Position numbers and translations under genes: made by a program. DNA of 64,000 bases, taken from NCBI RefSeq assembly GCF_003584105.1, contig NZ_QXFO01000027.1, positions 124,001 through 188,000 on the forward strand, written 5' to 3'. The notes below the pieces were generated by a model. The model was not told the DNA's origin. It was given only the letters and a program-made list of their open reading frames with translations, and ran no database searches. This DNA is from Flagellimonas taeanensis (GTDB lineage Bacteria; Bacteroidota; Bacteroidia; Flavobacteriales; Flavobacteriaceae). Positions 41,330 to 48,057 of this stretch are shown here, piece after piece. Each line of letters begins with the position of its first letter. The first letter of the stretch is position 1.

Positions 41330-42127
41330 ATGTCTTTAGGTATTGTGATAAAAGCTCCAGAAGGTATAGTTCTGGCAGCGGAAAGCCGAGTGACCCTGAC
41401 AAATACAGATTCTCAGGGCAATAAACTGCATGTAAACTTTGATAATGCCGATAAAGTTTTGTCTTTTAATGGCAGTTATAACAATATTGGCGTAGTTACC
41501 TTCGGTGCTGCTGCTATTGGTGTTCGTACAGCGCATAGCTTTATACCTGAATTTGAGACCACTCTTAGTGATGATAGGCAACTTAGTGTTTTGGAATTTA
41601 CACAATCCCTAAGCGACTTCTTTTCACAGCAGTGGACAGAGGCTGGTATGCCAGATGCCGCAAACTATCAAGGCCAGAACATGACATTTATTGTTGCTGG
41701 ATATAATCAAGGGGATGCCTATGGATCAGTTTATCAATTTGATATACCTCGTGCTCCAAATCCACGACAGCAAAACCCAAATAGAGAGGATTTTGGAATC
41801 ACTTGGGGCGGTCAAAGAGAGATTGTGGATCGGATGATTATGGGGTATGACACAAGGGCAATTCAATTATTGATTCAGAACGGATTTATACAACCTGAAA
41901 ATCAAGCGAATGTTTTGAACGCTTTACGATCACTTCAACTATCTTTACCGATTCAATTCATGCCTTTACAAGATTGTGTCAATTTAGCCGTTCTATTTAT
42001 TAGGACAACAATCGAAACCCAAGAATTAACCATTGGGCTTAGGGGATGTGGTGGTGCTATAGATGTGGCTATTATAACAAAAAACAGCCCATTGGAGTTT
42101 ATAAAGAAGAAAGAATTAAGTATATAA
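41330..42127 (+). CDS. Proteasome-fold (Ntn-hydrolase) protein with possible N-terminal serine
   Basis: The N-terminus MSLGIVIKAPEGIVLAAESR lines up with proteasome beta subunits: after methionine removal Ser would take the place of catalytic Thr1, Glu17 and Arg19 fall where Asp17 and Arg19 lie in beta subunits, and ADKVLSF supplies a lysine like Lys33. Later segments (NIGVVTFGAAAIG; ITWGGQREIVDRMI; GCGGAIDVAIITK) fit the rest of the fold. There is no propeptide. The 265 residues are longer than beta subunits. The gene is 8 bases downstream of the transposase and is probably read from its promoter. Peptidase activity and substrate are unknown; it might also be an inactive structural relative. 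Confidence 0.7.
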   Translation: MSLGIVIKAPEGIVLAAESRVTLTNTDSQGNKLHVNFDNADKVLSFNGSYNNIGVVTFGAAAIGVRTAHSFIPEFETTLSDDRQLSVLEFTQSLSDFFSQQWTEAGMPDAANYQGQNMTFIVAGYNQGDAYGSVYQFDIPRAPNPRQQNPNREDFGITWGGQREIVDRMIMGYDTRAIQLLIQNGFIQPENQANVLNALRSLQLSLPIQFMPLQDCVNLAVLFIRTTIETQELTIGLRGCGGAIDVAIITKNSPLEFIKKKELSI

Positions 42128-42152
42128 TGCTCTCATTTTAACAAAAAAGGAT

Positions 42153-42353
42153 ATGAAAAATTCAGTAGTTTTTGGAACGTTTAATGTTCCTTTGTTGAGC
42201 GAATCTCTTACAGCTTCGTATACCGCTCCTGGATTGCTTCCAGATGAAGAACAGGCAAAAATAAATAATGCTAGTGTTGAAGAAAAACAGTTGTCTAACT
42301 TCAATCAAAGTCTAAAAAAAGGTTTGGAATGGAATCCTAAAGAAGAGAAATAA
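42153..42353 (+). CDS. 66-residue protein downstream of the proteasome-like gene
   Basis: A small protein MKNSVVFGTFNVPLLSESLT with a hydrophilic, probably disordered second half rich in Glu, Lys and Gln. It starts 25 bases after the proteasome-like gene and ends at a strong terminator, so it belongs to the same transcript. A substrate, tag or inhibitor of the Ntn-hydrolase is a natural idea but untested; the C-terminus (EWNPKEEK) has no Gly-Gly as ubiquitin-like modifiers do. Confidence 0.6.
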   Translation: MKNSVVFGTFNVPLLSESLTASYTAPGLLPDEEQAKINNASVEEKQLSNFNQSLKKGLEWNPKEEK

Positions 42354-42385
42354 AAAAAGGCCATTAATTACCATTGGCCTTTTTT
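42352..42385. terminator. Bidirectional terminator
   Basis: AAAAAAGGCCA and TGGCCTTTTTT form a perfect 11-base stem around an 11-base loop. It ends the transposase/proteasome-like transcript and, read the other way, the HicB-like pair; the stop codon of the leftward gene lies inside the loop. Confidence 0.9.
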
Positions 42386-42633
42386 GTAACTGGTAAGTTT
42401 TTTCTAAACTCGACAAATTCTGCATAGCTTTCTTCCAATCCATCGGGAGGGTCAATCTCTAACTCAAAAATAATGTCTAAATAAGAAATTTCATCCATCT
42501 CCTCTTTTAGTGCATAGCAAATTTCAAAATTGTTTAAGTTTTGATAAAAAGCCCCTTCAGGGAAATCTCCATCATCCATCACAACACATGCTTTGGATTG
42601 AATATATTCTGAGACTTCCTCGTAGCTATACAT
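42364..42633 (-). CDS. 89-residue acidic hypothetical protein
   Basis: An acidic protein starting MYSYEEVSEYIQSKACVVMD with a long alternating helix/strand pattern (ISYLDIIFELEIDPPDGLEE). It begins one base after the stop of the HicB-like gene, so the two are translated together. It has no HicA features (no basic double-stranded-RNA-binding fold or catalytic His), so it is not an ordinary HicA toxin. Function unknown. Confidence 0.6.
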   Translation of the reverse strand: MYSYEEVSEYIQSKACVVMDDGDFPEGAFYQNLNNFEICYALKEEMDEISYLDIIFELEIDPPDGLEESYAEFVEFRKNLPVTKKANGN

Positions 42634-42634
42634 A

Positions 42635-42835
42635 CTAAATCAAATTGGGTTCTGAAAACTCAATATTGTCCTGTCTAGCTTCAGTCATTTTTACATAATT
42701 CATAAAAGATTTATGCAATTTTTCCTTAGCTTCTTCAACAGTAGAACCTTGGGCAATAACACCAGAATACTCATTGATAAATGCCAAAAAGTTCCCTGTG
42801 TCCTTGTTTTTAATAATTGTTCCTGTGAGCTTCAT
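42635..42835 (-). CDS. HicB-like antitoxin-domain protein
   Basis: The 66 residues match the N-terminal HicB RNase-H-like unit: IIKNKDTGNFLAFINEYSGV followed by AQGSTVEEAKEKLHKSFMNY. HicB normally neutralises the HicA mRNA interferase and carries a C-terminal DNA-binding part, which is absent here. The partner gene downstream is not HicA, so this is an orphan or a member of a different two-gene system. A -7 box lies 22 bases upstream. Confidence 0.72.
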   Translation of the reverse strand: MKLTGTIIKNKDTGNFLAFINEYSGVIAQGSTVEEAKEKLHKSFMNYVKMTEARQDNIEFSEPNLI

Positions 42836-42856
42836 TTTTTTTAACTAGGTTTAAAT

Positions 42857-42864
42857 CAAATATA
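42857..42864 (-). promoter_or_regulatory. Bacteroidota -7 box for the HicB-like operon
   Basis: TATATTTG on the minus strand is a full match to TAnnTTTG, 22 bases before the start codon. No TTTG at the -33 position. Confidence 0.5.
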
Positions 42865-42905
42865 TACATTCTTGCGAATAAATTGTAATTTATGCTATAT
42901 AATTC

Positions 42906-42918
42906 CCACATAATGTGG
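42906..42918. promoter_or_regulatory. CCACAT/ATGTGG palindrome upstream of the HicB-like operon
   Basis: CCACATAATGTGG is a 6-base perfect dyad around one base, about 60 bases before the predicted start of the HicB-like transcript. It could bind a dimeric regulator; this is a weak call. Confidence 0.35.
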
Positions 42919-43046
42919 TGTATGTAAGTATTTTGGTTATATAAGTTAGTCAATTATTGTTCCAAATAATTACATTTAATCATAATTTTCACATAAATTA
43001 CATTAACAAAGCCTCGGTTTTGGCCGTTCAGTCATGGTACAGCGTC

Positions 43047-43241
43047 CTAAGAAAACGATTCATTGACAGGCTCCATGTTCTTTCCCATGCAACATTCTTT
43101 ACGTAACGCTCTGGTGTTCTGATTTAGTGGGACACTAACCGTGGTACGGAATGCGTGCCGAAAAAAATGGGATGATACCTTTCCAAGAGAAATCCACACC
43201 GCTTGGTGTAAAGAAATATATAGTTCCCCATTATAGGGCAC
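43047..43241 (-). pseudogene. Possible decayed tyrosine recombinase fragment
   Basis: The minus-strand frame contains VSSHFFRHAFRTTVSV, close to the HxxRHxFxTT signature around the second catalytic arginine of phage-type integrases. The following residues (LRKECCMGKNMEPVNESF) only loosely recall the MLGH box and the frame ends early. No other catalytic part is found nearby. If real, it is the remnant of the integrase that brought the island. Chance similarity cannot be excluded. Confidence 0.35.
43206..43229 (-). repeat. Right boundary sequence of the island (inverted)
   Basis: Read on the minus strand this is GGGGAACTATATATTTCTTT plus ACAC, identical to the copy at 39333-39356 at 22 of 24 positions. 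Confidence 0.65.
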
Positions 43242-43322
43242 CCTAAGTCATTTCTAATCATTTACATCCGTTTACAAACGAAAGCAAACAATTCAATACC
43301 GATTGGCCCATTTCCCTGCCCC

Positions 43323-43330
43323 TAAGTTTG
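43323..43330 (+). promoter_or_regulatory. Bacteroidota -7 box for ssb
   Basis: TAAGTTTG is a full TAnnTTTG match, 58 bases before the ssb start. No -33 TTTG is present. Confidence 0.4.
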
Positions 43331-43388
43331 CCTCGTCGGACAAAGAAGTTTGATGGTATTGACTGTTTAACGCTTAAATCGTATCAAA

Positions 43389-43721
43389 ATGAATTCACTG
43401 AAAAACAAAGTACAGTTGATTGGACACTTGGGCAGCGACCCGGAAATCATCACCCTTGAGAATGGGGGCAAATTGGCCAAGTTTTCCCTGGCCACCAACG
43501 AGACCTATAAAAATGCGGAGGGCGAAAAGGTGACGGACACCCAATGGCACAACATTGTGGCTTGGGGCAAAATGGCGGAGATTGCCGAAAATTACCTCGC
43601 CAAGGGTAAGGAAATTATGGTAGAGGGCAAACTGATGTCCCGCTCCTACGAGACCAAGGAAGGGGAGAAGAGGTACATCACCGAGATCAAGTGCAACGAG
43701 CTCTTGATGTTGGGGAAATAA
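43389..43721 (+). CDS. ssb: Single-stranded DNA-binding protein
   Basis: An OB-fold SSB of 110 residues: LKNKVQLIGHLGSDPEIITL, KLAKFSLATNETYKN, DTQWHNIVAWGKMAEIAENY and GKLMSRSYETKEGEKRYITE match the SSB core throughout. It ends directly after the OB fold (NELLMLGK) and lacks the flexible tail with acidic DDDxPF tip that recruits repair proteins, so it is probably an accessory SSB, not the main one. It sits at the edge of the island and has its own terminator. Confidence 0.92.
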   Translation: MNSLKNKVQLIGHLGSDPEIITLENGGKLAKFSLATNETYKNAEGEKVTDTQWHNIVAWGKMAEIAENYLAKGKEIMVEGKLMSRSYETKEGEKRYITEIKCNELLMLGK

Positions 43722-43743
43722 TACGAACCGTAACCAAAAGACG

Positions 43744-43766
43744 AAGGGGCAATTTTGCCCCTTTTT
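43744..43766 (+). terminator. Terminator after ssb
   Basis: AAGGGGCAA/TTGCCCCTT stem followed by T residues, 23 bases after the stop. Confidence 0.85.
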
Positions 43767-43867
43767 ATATGGACCCAATTAGGGTAAATCCATTTTGGGT
43801 TGTTATAGAACTGAATGCGAACTTATCTCGTATATCAGATAAGGACACTGATTAAAACTTTTACGCT

Positions 43868-44311
43868 ATGAAACATATCGAATTTTTTATAATGCTTTTG
43901 GCCCTGACATTTTCAACCGTAATGGTCGCTCAAGAGAAAGGAACAGAAGCTCCCGAACTGGACAGGGATTCCTATTACGAACAACGGGCCAGGGAAGATG
44001 CCGAGTACGAACAGGCACTGGAGATGCGCAATGAGGAGGATGAAAAGGATTTTTGGGAAGACCAGGACAAGTATGAAAAAGACCTCAGAAAGCGCGATAA
44101 AAAAGCTTACAAGGCCTATATGAAAGGAAAACGGGACGCTTATGCGGAACATGCGGCGCATTGTGACAACCACTGTCACCACAGCGATCACTATCACCGT
44201 CAGGCCCAAATTTACTACACATATCATGAGTACCACTACCCTCGCAGTAGCACAGTTGTACAGAGCAGGGTAAGAGTGGCCACCCCAAGAGTTGGACTTA
44301 GTATTTTCTAA
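43868..44311 (+). CDS. Exported highly charged, His-rich small protein
   Basis: After a signal peptide (LLALTFSTVMVAQ) the 147-residue protein has a charged helical stretch rich in Glu, Asp, Lys and Arg (residues 25-90) and a Cys/His/Tyr-rich segment AAHCDNHCHHSDHYHRQAQI at about 105-124 that could bind metal. No family recognised. The gene stands alone with a palindrome CTTATCT/AGATAAG about 25-45 bases before the ATG (43822-43843) and a strong terminator after it. Confidence 0.78.
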   Translation: MKHIEFFIMLLALTFSTVMVAQEKGTEAPELDRDSYYEQRAREDAEYEQALEMRNEEDEKDFWEDQDKYEKDLRKRDKKAYKAYMKGKRDAYAEHAAHCDNHCHHSDHYHRQAQIYYTYHEYHYPRSSTVVQSRVRVATPRVGLSIF

Positions 44312-44331
44312 GGTTGAATTAGTTGGTTAAT

Positions 44332-44362
44332 AAAAACGCCCCAATATATTGGGGCGTTTTTT
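44332..44362 (+). terminator. Terminator after the His-rich protein gene
   Basis: ACGCCCCAAT/ATTGGGGCGT stem with a T-run after it. The A-run before it lets it work for the leftward peptidase gene too. Confidence 0.9.
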
Positions 44363-44379
44363 GTTGTAGGGTCTAGGAT

Positions 44380-45933
44380 TTAGTCCAAACCTCCTTTGCG
44401 TTCTGGGGAACGGGGAGTGGGCCATTCCAACTGTTCCCCTGTTCGGTTACTGATGGGAAGTACCGCCTTGGTGCGCGAGGTTTTCTCTGGGTGCTCGCTG
44501 GCCATATACGCAAGGATGGCCGTAAGGATGGCGTTGTTCCTGACATCATCAAAAATGATTTTATCATAGGTGTCACGGTTGGTATGCCAAGTGTAGTTCC
44601 AATAGGACCAGTTCAGTGAACTCAAGCTAAAGGCGGGAGCCCCTGCTGCTTGGAACGAGGCATAATCGGAACCGCCACGGGCAGGTGTGCCAGGGAAGGT
44701 GGTCTCTATTTCATCCGTGATTTCCTGTGGAACGGGATGTAGCCATTTGCCCAGATAGTCATAGGCATCCAAGAATCCACCTCCTGAAATGCTCACTACC
44801 CTTCCTGTACCGTTATCTTGGTTGAAAAGCGCCTGGACGCCATCCACAATCTCGGGATGATCTTCCACAAAGGCCCTAGAACCGTTAAGGCCTTGTTCCT
44901 CGCTGCCCCAATGTCCCACCAGAATAGTACGTTTTGGGTTGGGATAGACTTTTTTCAAGATGCGCATGGCTTCCATCATCACCAAAGTGCCGGTACCGTT
45001 GTCCGTGGCCCCGGTTCCTCCGTCCCAAGAATCGAAATGGGCGGACAGGATCACATATTCATCAGGCTTTTCAGAACCTTTGATCTCGGCAATAGTGTTA
45101 AAGGTTGGCGATACCCCCAAATCTTTGGACTCGGCCACTACATGGATCTGTGGTTTCTGACCGGATTCCACCAAGCGGTAGAGCATACCATAATCTTCCA
45201 ATTCCAAATCCACAGTCGGGATTTTTTTGGTGCGGGCACTAAAGATCTTGTTTACGCCAAATCCTTTGGACCAATAGGAAGCCACGATACCAACAGCTCC
45301 TGCGGCTTCCAACGCTTCGGGCAAGGTTCTGGAGTTATGCCCCATGTTTTTCATGTTGTCGTTCCAGGCCTTTTCCTGTTCGTCACGCTCCTTTTTCATT
45401 TTTTCGAACGACTTTTCGGTGGCGAATTCTTCCCAGTTGTAATCCGGCCTTCCAGTGGGCTCCAATTTGGAGACCATGACCATCTTGCCCTTAACTGTGG
45501 GCAACCATTTTACAAATTCCATGGAATCCTTTACCATGGGCAATACCACCAACTCGGCAGTAGTCCCTTTTTTGGGTGTGGCAGGGCTCCAGGCCAATTG
45601 GGTCCCTTGTAGGCTTTGTACCCGTGGATATACCATATCGATGTGCGAAATGCCGCGTTCCCAGCCTTTCCATTCGCCCCATTGTTCGTTGCGGGCCGTA
45701 ATTCCCCAACCGGCATATTTGGCGACCGCCCAATCGTGGGCTTTTTTCATTTGTGGGGTTCCGACCAATCGAGGTCCGATACCGTCCATCAACTCGTGGC
45801 CAAGTGCCTCGAGCTGTGAGTTTTCGTTGGCCTCTTTGATGATGGCCTGGACAACAGGATCTTGTTCCTGGGCCAAAAGGAATACGCTGTTGGCCAGCAG
45901 CAATGCAATGAGCAGAGCGATTTTTCGTGTCAT
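44380..45933 (-). CDS. Exported M28-family aminopeptidase/carboxypeptidase Q-like
   Basis: A 517-residue secreted zinc peptidase. Signal peptide ALLLANSVFLLAQ, an N-terminal segment with LGHELMDGIGPRLVGTPQMK typical of carboxypeptidase Q/aminopeptidase relatives, a PA-type insertion, and the metal centre: LSAHFDSWDGGTGATDNGTG, GSEEQGLNGSRAF, FNQDNGTG and the last histidine in YTWHTNRDTYDKI. It degrades peptides in the periplasm or outside. Single gene. The sequence between the catalytic parts is intact. Confidence 0.9.
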   Translation of the reverse strand: MTRKIALLIALLLANSVFLLAQEQDPVVQAIIKEANENSQLEALGHELMDGIGPRLVGTPQMKKAHDWAVAKYAGWGITARNEQWGEWKGWERGISHIDMVYPRVQSLQGTQLAWSPATPKKGTTAELVVLPMVKDSMEFVKWLPTVKGKMVMVSKLEPTGRPDYNWEEFATEKSFEKMKKERDEQEKAWNDNMKNMGHNSRTLPEALEAAGAVGIVASYWSKGFGVNKIFSARTKKIPTVDLELEDYGMLYRLVESGQKPQIHVVAESKDLGVSPTFNTIAEIKGSEKPDEYVILSAHFDSWDGGTGATDNGTGTLVMMEAMRILKKVYPNPKRTILVGHWGSEEQGLNGSRAFVEDHPEIVDGVQALFNQDNGTGRVVSISGGGFLDAYDYLGKWLHPVPQEITDEIETTFPGTPARGGSDYASFQAAGAPAFSLSSLNWSYWNYTWHTNRDTYDKIIFDDVRNNAILTAILAYMASEHPEKTSRTKAVLPISNRTGEQLEWPTPRSPERKGGLD

Positions 45934-46033
45934 AGTTGATTTAATTTGTCCCTAAAATAGGACATAATCGGGAGCTTGGGAAATGGAGAACAGGGAAAAA
46001 GGATTGAAAAGGAACAGAGGTACGAGGGAAGAC

Positions 46034-46198
46034 TTACGCTACTTTCTTTAAAAGGTCAAAACATGGGCATTTGGAACAACGCTTGTTTTCCCCTTTTTTG
46101 AATTTTTCACAGCATTTGGATTTTAATTTGCCTTGGTTGGACAAATTCTTCAGCAATGCCTTTTTGAGTTTCTTTTTTTCTTTCTTCTTTTTTCCCAT
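46034..46198 (-). CDS. 54-residue Lys/Cys-rich protein
   Basis: A very basic small protein MGKKKKEKKKLKKALLKNLS with five cysteines (29, 30, 41, 44, 46; RCSKCPC) that may form a zinc site. Similar short KKK/CxxC proteins occur in flavobacteria; their role is not known to me. The start used is 12 bases downstream of a predicted transcription start (box at 46217), while an upstream in-frame ATG would overlap that box. Confidence 0.7.
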   Translation of the reverse strand: MGKKKKEKKKLKKALLKNLSNQGKLKSKCCEKFKKGENKRCSKCPCFDLLKKVA

Positions 46199-46216
46199 CA
46201 CTTGGAACAGAGAGGG

Positions 46217-46224
46217 CAAACATA
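46217..46224 (-). promoter_or_regulatory. Bacteroidota -7 box for the Lys/Cys-rich protein gene
   Basis: TATGTTTG on the minus strand, a full TAnnTTTG match, 19 bases before the start codon at 46198. Confidence 0.45.
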
Positions 46225-46277
46225 ATTATTTTAATTCAATCTAAATAAGAAATTAACACTAAAGTGTTAAGGCTGAA

Positions 46278-47117
46278 TCAAAAGTGGAGGGAGACCCCCA
46301 ATGTATTTGGACCGAATGAAAGGTTCCAACTCACTTGTTTCGGATTGTCGTTGTACTTTTCATCATACTTGGAATCCAAATATCGGTCGATGGACTCCAC
46401 AATGAATATGCTCAGCACCGTACTGAAGGCCACATCGGAGACCCAATGGAAATCATCCATGACCCGCACAAAACCGGGCACCAGACCGATGGCATAGATG
46501 CCTCCCTTCACCCAAGGGTTCTTGAACTGTTTGGCAATGGCATACGCATTGCTGAAGGCCAACATCGCATGCCCAGAAGGGAACGAGTCATAATTGTAGA
46601 CCCGGTTCAGGTGAAAGGGATCAAAGGTATCTGAACTTTCCCCGCTCTTGGGCCTGGCCCGACCAATGATCCGCTTGCTGACTTGCTGAAGAAACCCGCC
46701 CGCGGTCGCTGATGAAATCAACAAAACTCCAGTTCGTCTCAATTTTTCATTTTGGGTGAACAGTCCCGCCAAATAGACCCCGCCGGTCAACATATAGTTG
46801 TTTTCAGGACTTCCGTATTCGTGTCCGTAGTCCATCACCACATCGGGAATATCCTGCCTGAAACCATTTTTCCAGTCGTTCAGTTCATCATCCACAGTAA
46901 ATAGGAGCAGGGTGCCCGCGGTCAAATAGCCAAAGTTGGCCCAATCGTTCCCTTTCCAATGCACTGGGCGGGAATAGGCATAACCCACACCGCCAAACAT
47001 GTTGCCCACATCATAGGTGAAATGGTTCCACAAATTTTTTTCTTTTTCCTGGGCCACTTCTTGGCCAAAAACAGGGGAAATCAATACGAATACAAATAGA
47101 AGAACAGCTGCTTTCAT
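46278..47117 (-). CDS. PAP2-family membrane-associated phosphatase
   Basis: A 279-residue phosphatidic-acid phosphatase type 2 protein with signal peptide. The three PAP2 motifs are KRIIGRARP (about 149-157), FPSGHAM (about 179) and RVMDDFHWVSDV (about 219-230), holding the catalytic histidines. Substrate may be undecaprenyl diphosphate, lipid A or phosphatidates. The C-terminus ends GVSLHF, a beta-strand-like end seen in outer membrane proteins, so it may reside there. It follows the HDAC-like gene by 29 bases. Confidence 0.87.
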   Translation of the reverse strand: MKAAVLLFVFVLISPVFGQEVAQEKEKNLWNHFTYDVGNMFGGVGYAYSRPVHWKGNDWANFGYLTAGTLLLFTVDDELNDWKNGFRQDIPDVVMDYGHEYGSPENNYMLTGGVYLAGLFTQNEKLRRTGVLLISSATAGGFLQQVSKRIIGRARPKSGESSDTFDPFHLNRVYNYDSFPSGHAMLAFSNAYAIAKQFKNPWVKGGIYAIGLVPGFVRVMDDFHWVSDVAFSTVLSIFIVESIDRYLDSKYDEKYNDNPKQVSWNLSFGPNTLGVSLHF

Positions 47118-47146
47118 GAGGTTGAAAAAAAGAACAGTCGGTAAAA

Positions 47147-48049
47147 TTACGCATAAATATCCTGCACCAAACGAAATGTGTTCGCATGGGCCTCCACAAT
47201 CGTTTTGATGTCGGGCGAATACCCACCTCCCATGCTACATTGAACGGGGATGTTGGCATCGTGACAGGTTTGCAGTACAAAGCGATCTCGTTCCTTACAT
47301 CCTTCCAAAGATAGGGAGAGCGTACCGAGTTTGTCTGTCTCCAAAACATCGACTCCGCAGAGGTAAAAGATAAATTCCGGCCTTACTTTTTTAAACAACG
47401 AAGGGAGCATTTTTTTTAGGATGGAAAGGTATTCCTCGTCCGTAGTGCCTTTCTCTAAAGGGATATCCAAATCGGAAACTTCCTTTTTAAAGGGATAGTT
47501 CCCCTTCCCGTGCATGGAAAAAGTAAAAACAGAACGGTCGGTCTGAAAAATTTCAGCGGTTCCGTTCCCTTGGTGTACATCCAAGTCCACTATCAAGATG
47601 TTGTTAATCTGTTTGTTACGCTGCAGGTATCGAGCCCCGATGGCCTGGTCGTTCAACATACAAAAAGCTTCCCCGCGATTGGAATAAGCGTGGTGTGTTC
47701 CCCCGGCAATATTCATGGCGATGCCATATTCCAGGGCAAATTCGCATCCTTTTATGGTGCCATCGGCAATGATGCGTTCCCGTAAAACCAGTTCTTCGCT
47801 TAGCGGAAAACCTATTTTTCTAGCTTCTTTGGAAGGGATCTCCAAGTTCAACAAATCGTGGTAATACCCTGCATCGTGCACGGCCAAAATGGGCCCGTCA
47901 TCGGGAATGGAAGGCTCAAAAAAATGCTCTTCTCCACAAGTGCCTTCGTGGAGCAATTGCTGGGGCAACAGCTCATATTTCGCCATGGGGAAACGGTGCC
48001 CATCCGGTAAATGATGTTTGTAGATGGGATGGTAGGCAATCTTGAGCAT
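47147..48049 (-). CDS. Histone deacetylase-family (class IV-like) amidohydrolase
   Basis: A 300-residue arginase/deacetylase-fold zinc hydrolase. GGTHHAYSNRGEAFCMLND carries the catalytic histidine pair, DLDVHQGNGTA the zinc Asp and His, and SMGGGYSP the C-terminal active-site loop. The layout is like HDAC11-type enzymes, some of which remove fatty acyl groups from lysine. Bacterial members act on acetylpolyamines or protein lysines. It ends the Tex operon, 8 bases after tex. Confidence 0.87.
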   Translation of the reverse strand: MLKIAYHPIYKHHLPDGHRFPMAKYELLPQQLLHEGTCGEEHFFEPSIPDDGPILAVHDAGYYHDLLNLEIPSKEARKIGFPLSEELVLRERIIADGTIKGCEFALEYGIAMNIAGGTHHAYSNRGEAFCMLNDQAIGARYLQRNKQINNILIVDLDVHQGNGTAEIFQTDRSVFTFSMHGKGNYPFKKEVSDLDIPLEKGTTDEEYLSILKKMLPSLFKKVRPEFIFYLCGVDVLETDKLGTLSLSLEGCKERDRFVLQTCHDANIPVQCSMGGGYSPDIKTIVEAHANTFRLVQDIYA

Positions 48050-48057
48050 GTAAAAAA

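Larger units (their letters stand above)
42836..43388. other. AT-rich junction region between island and ssb
   Basis: Contains the HicB-like promoter box, a CCACAT-A-ATGTGG palindrome, a possible recombinase remnant (43047-43241), the right boundary repeat and the ssb promoter box. From about 42840 to 43015 there is no coding sequence and base composition is strongly AT-rich. Confidence 0.5.

Noticed and set aside
42364-42633. HicA toxin as partner of the HicB-like gene
   Set aside because: The protein is acidic and lacks the basic, short dsRNA-binding-like pattern and catalytic histidine of HicA.
44818-45612. Long open frame (264 codons) on the plus strand opposite the M28 peptidase
   Set aside because: It is the antisense shadow of a gene with clear metal-binding motifs and has a histidine/phenylalanine-heavy composition with no start context.
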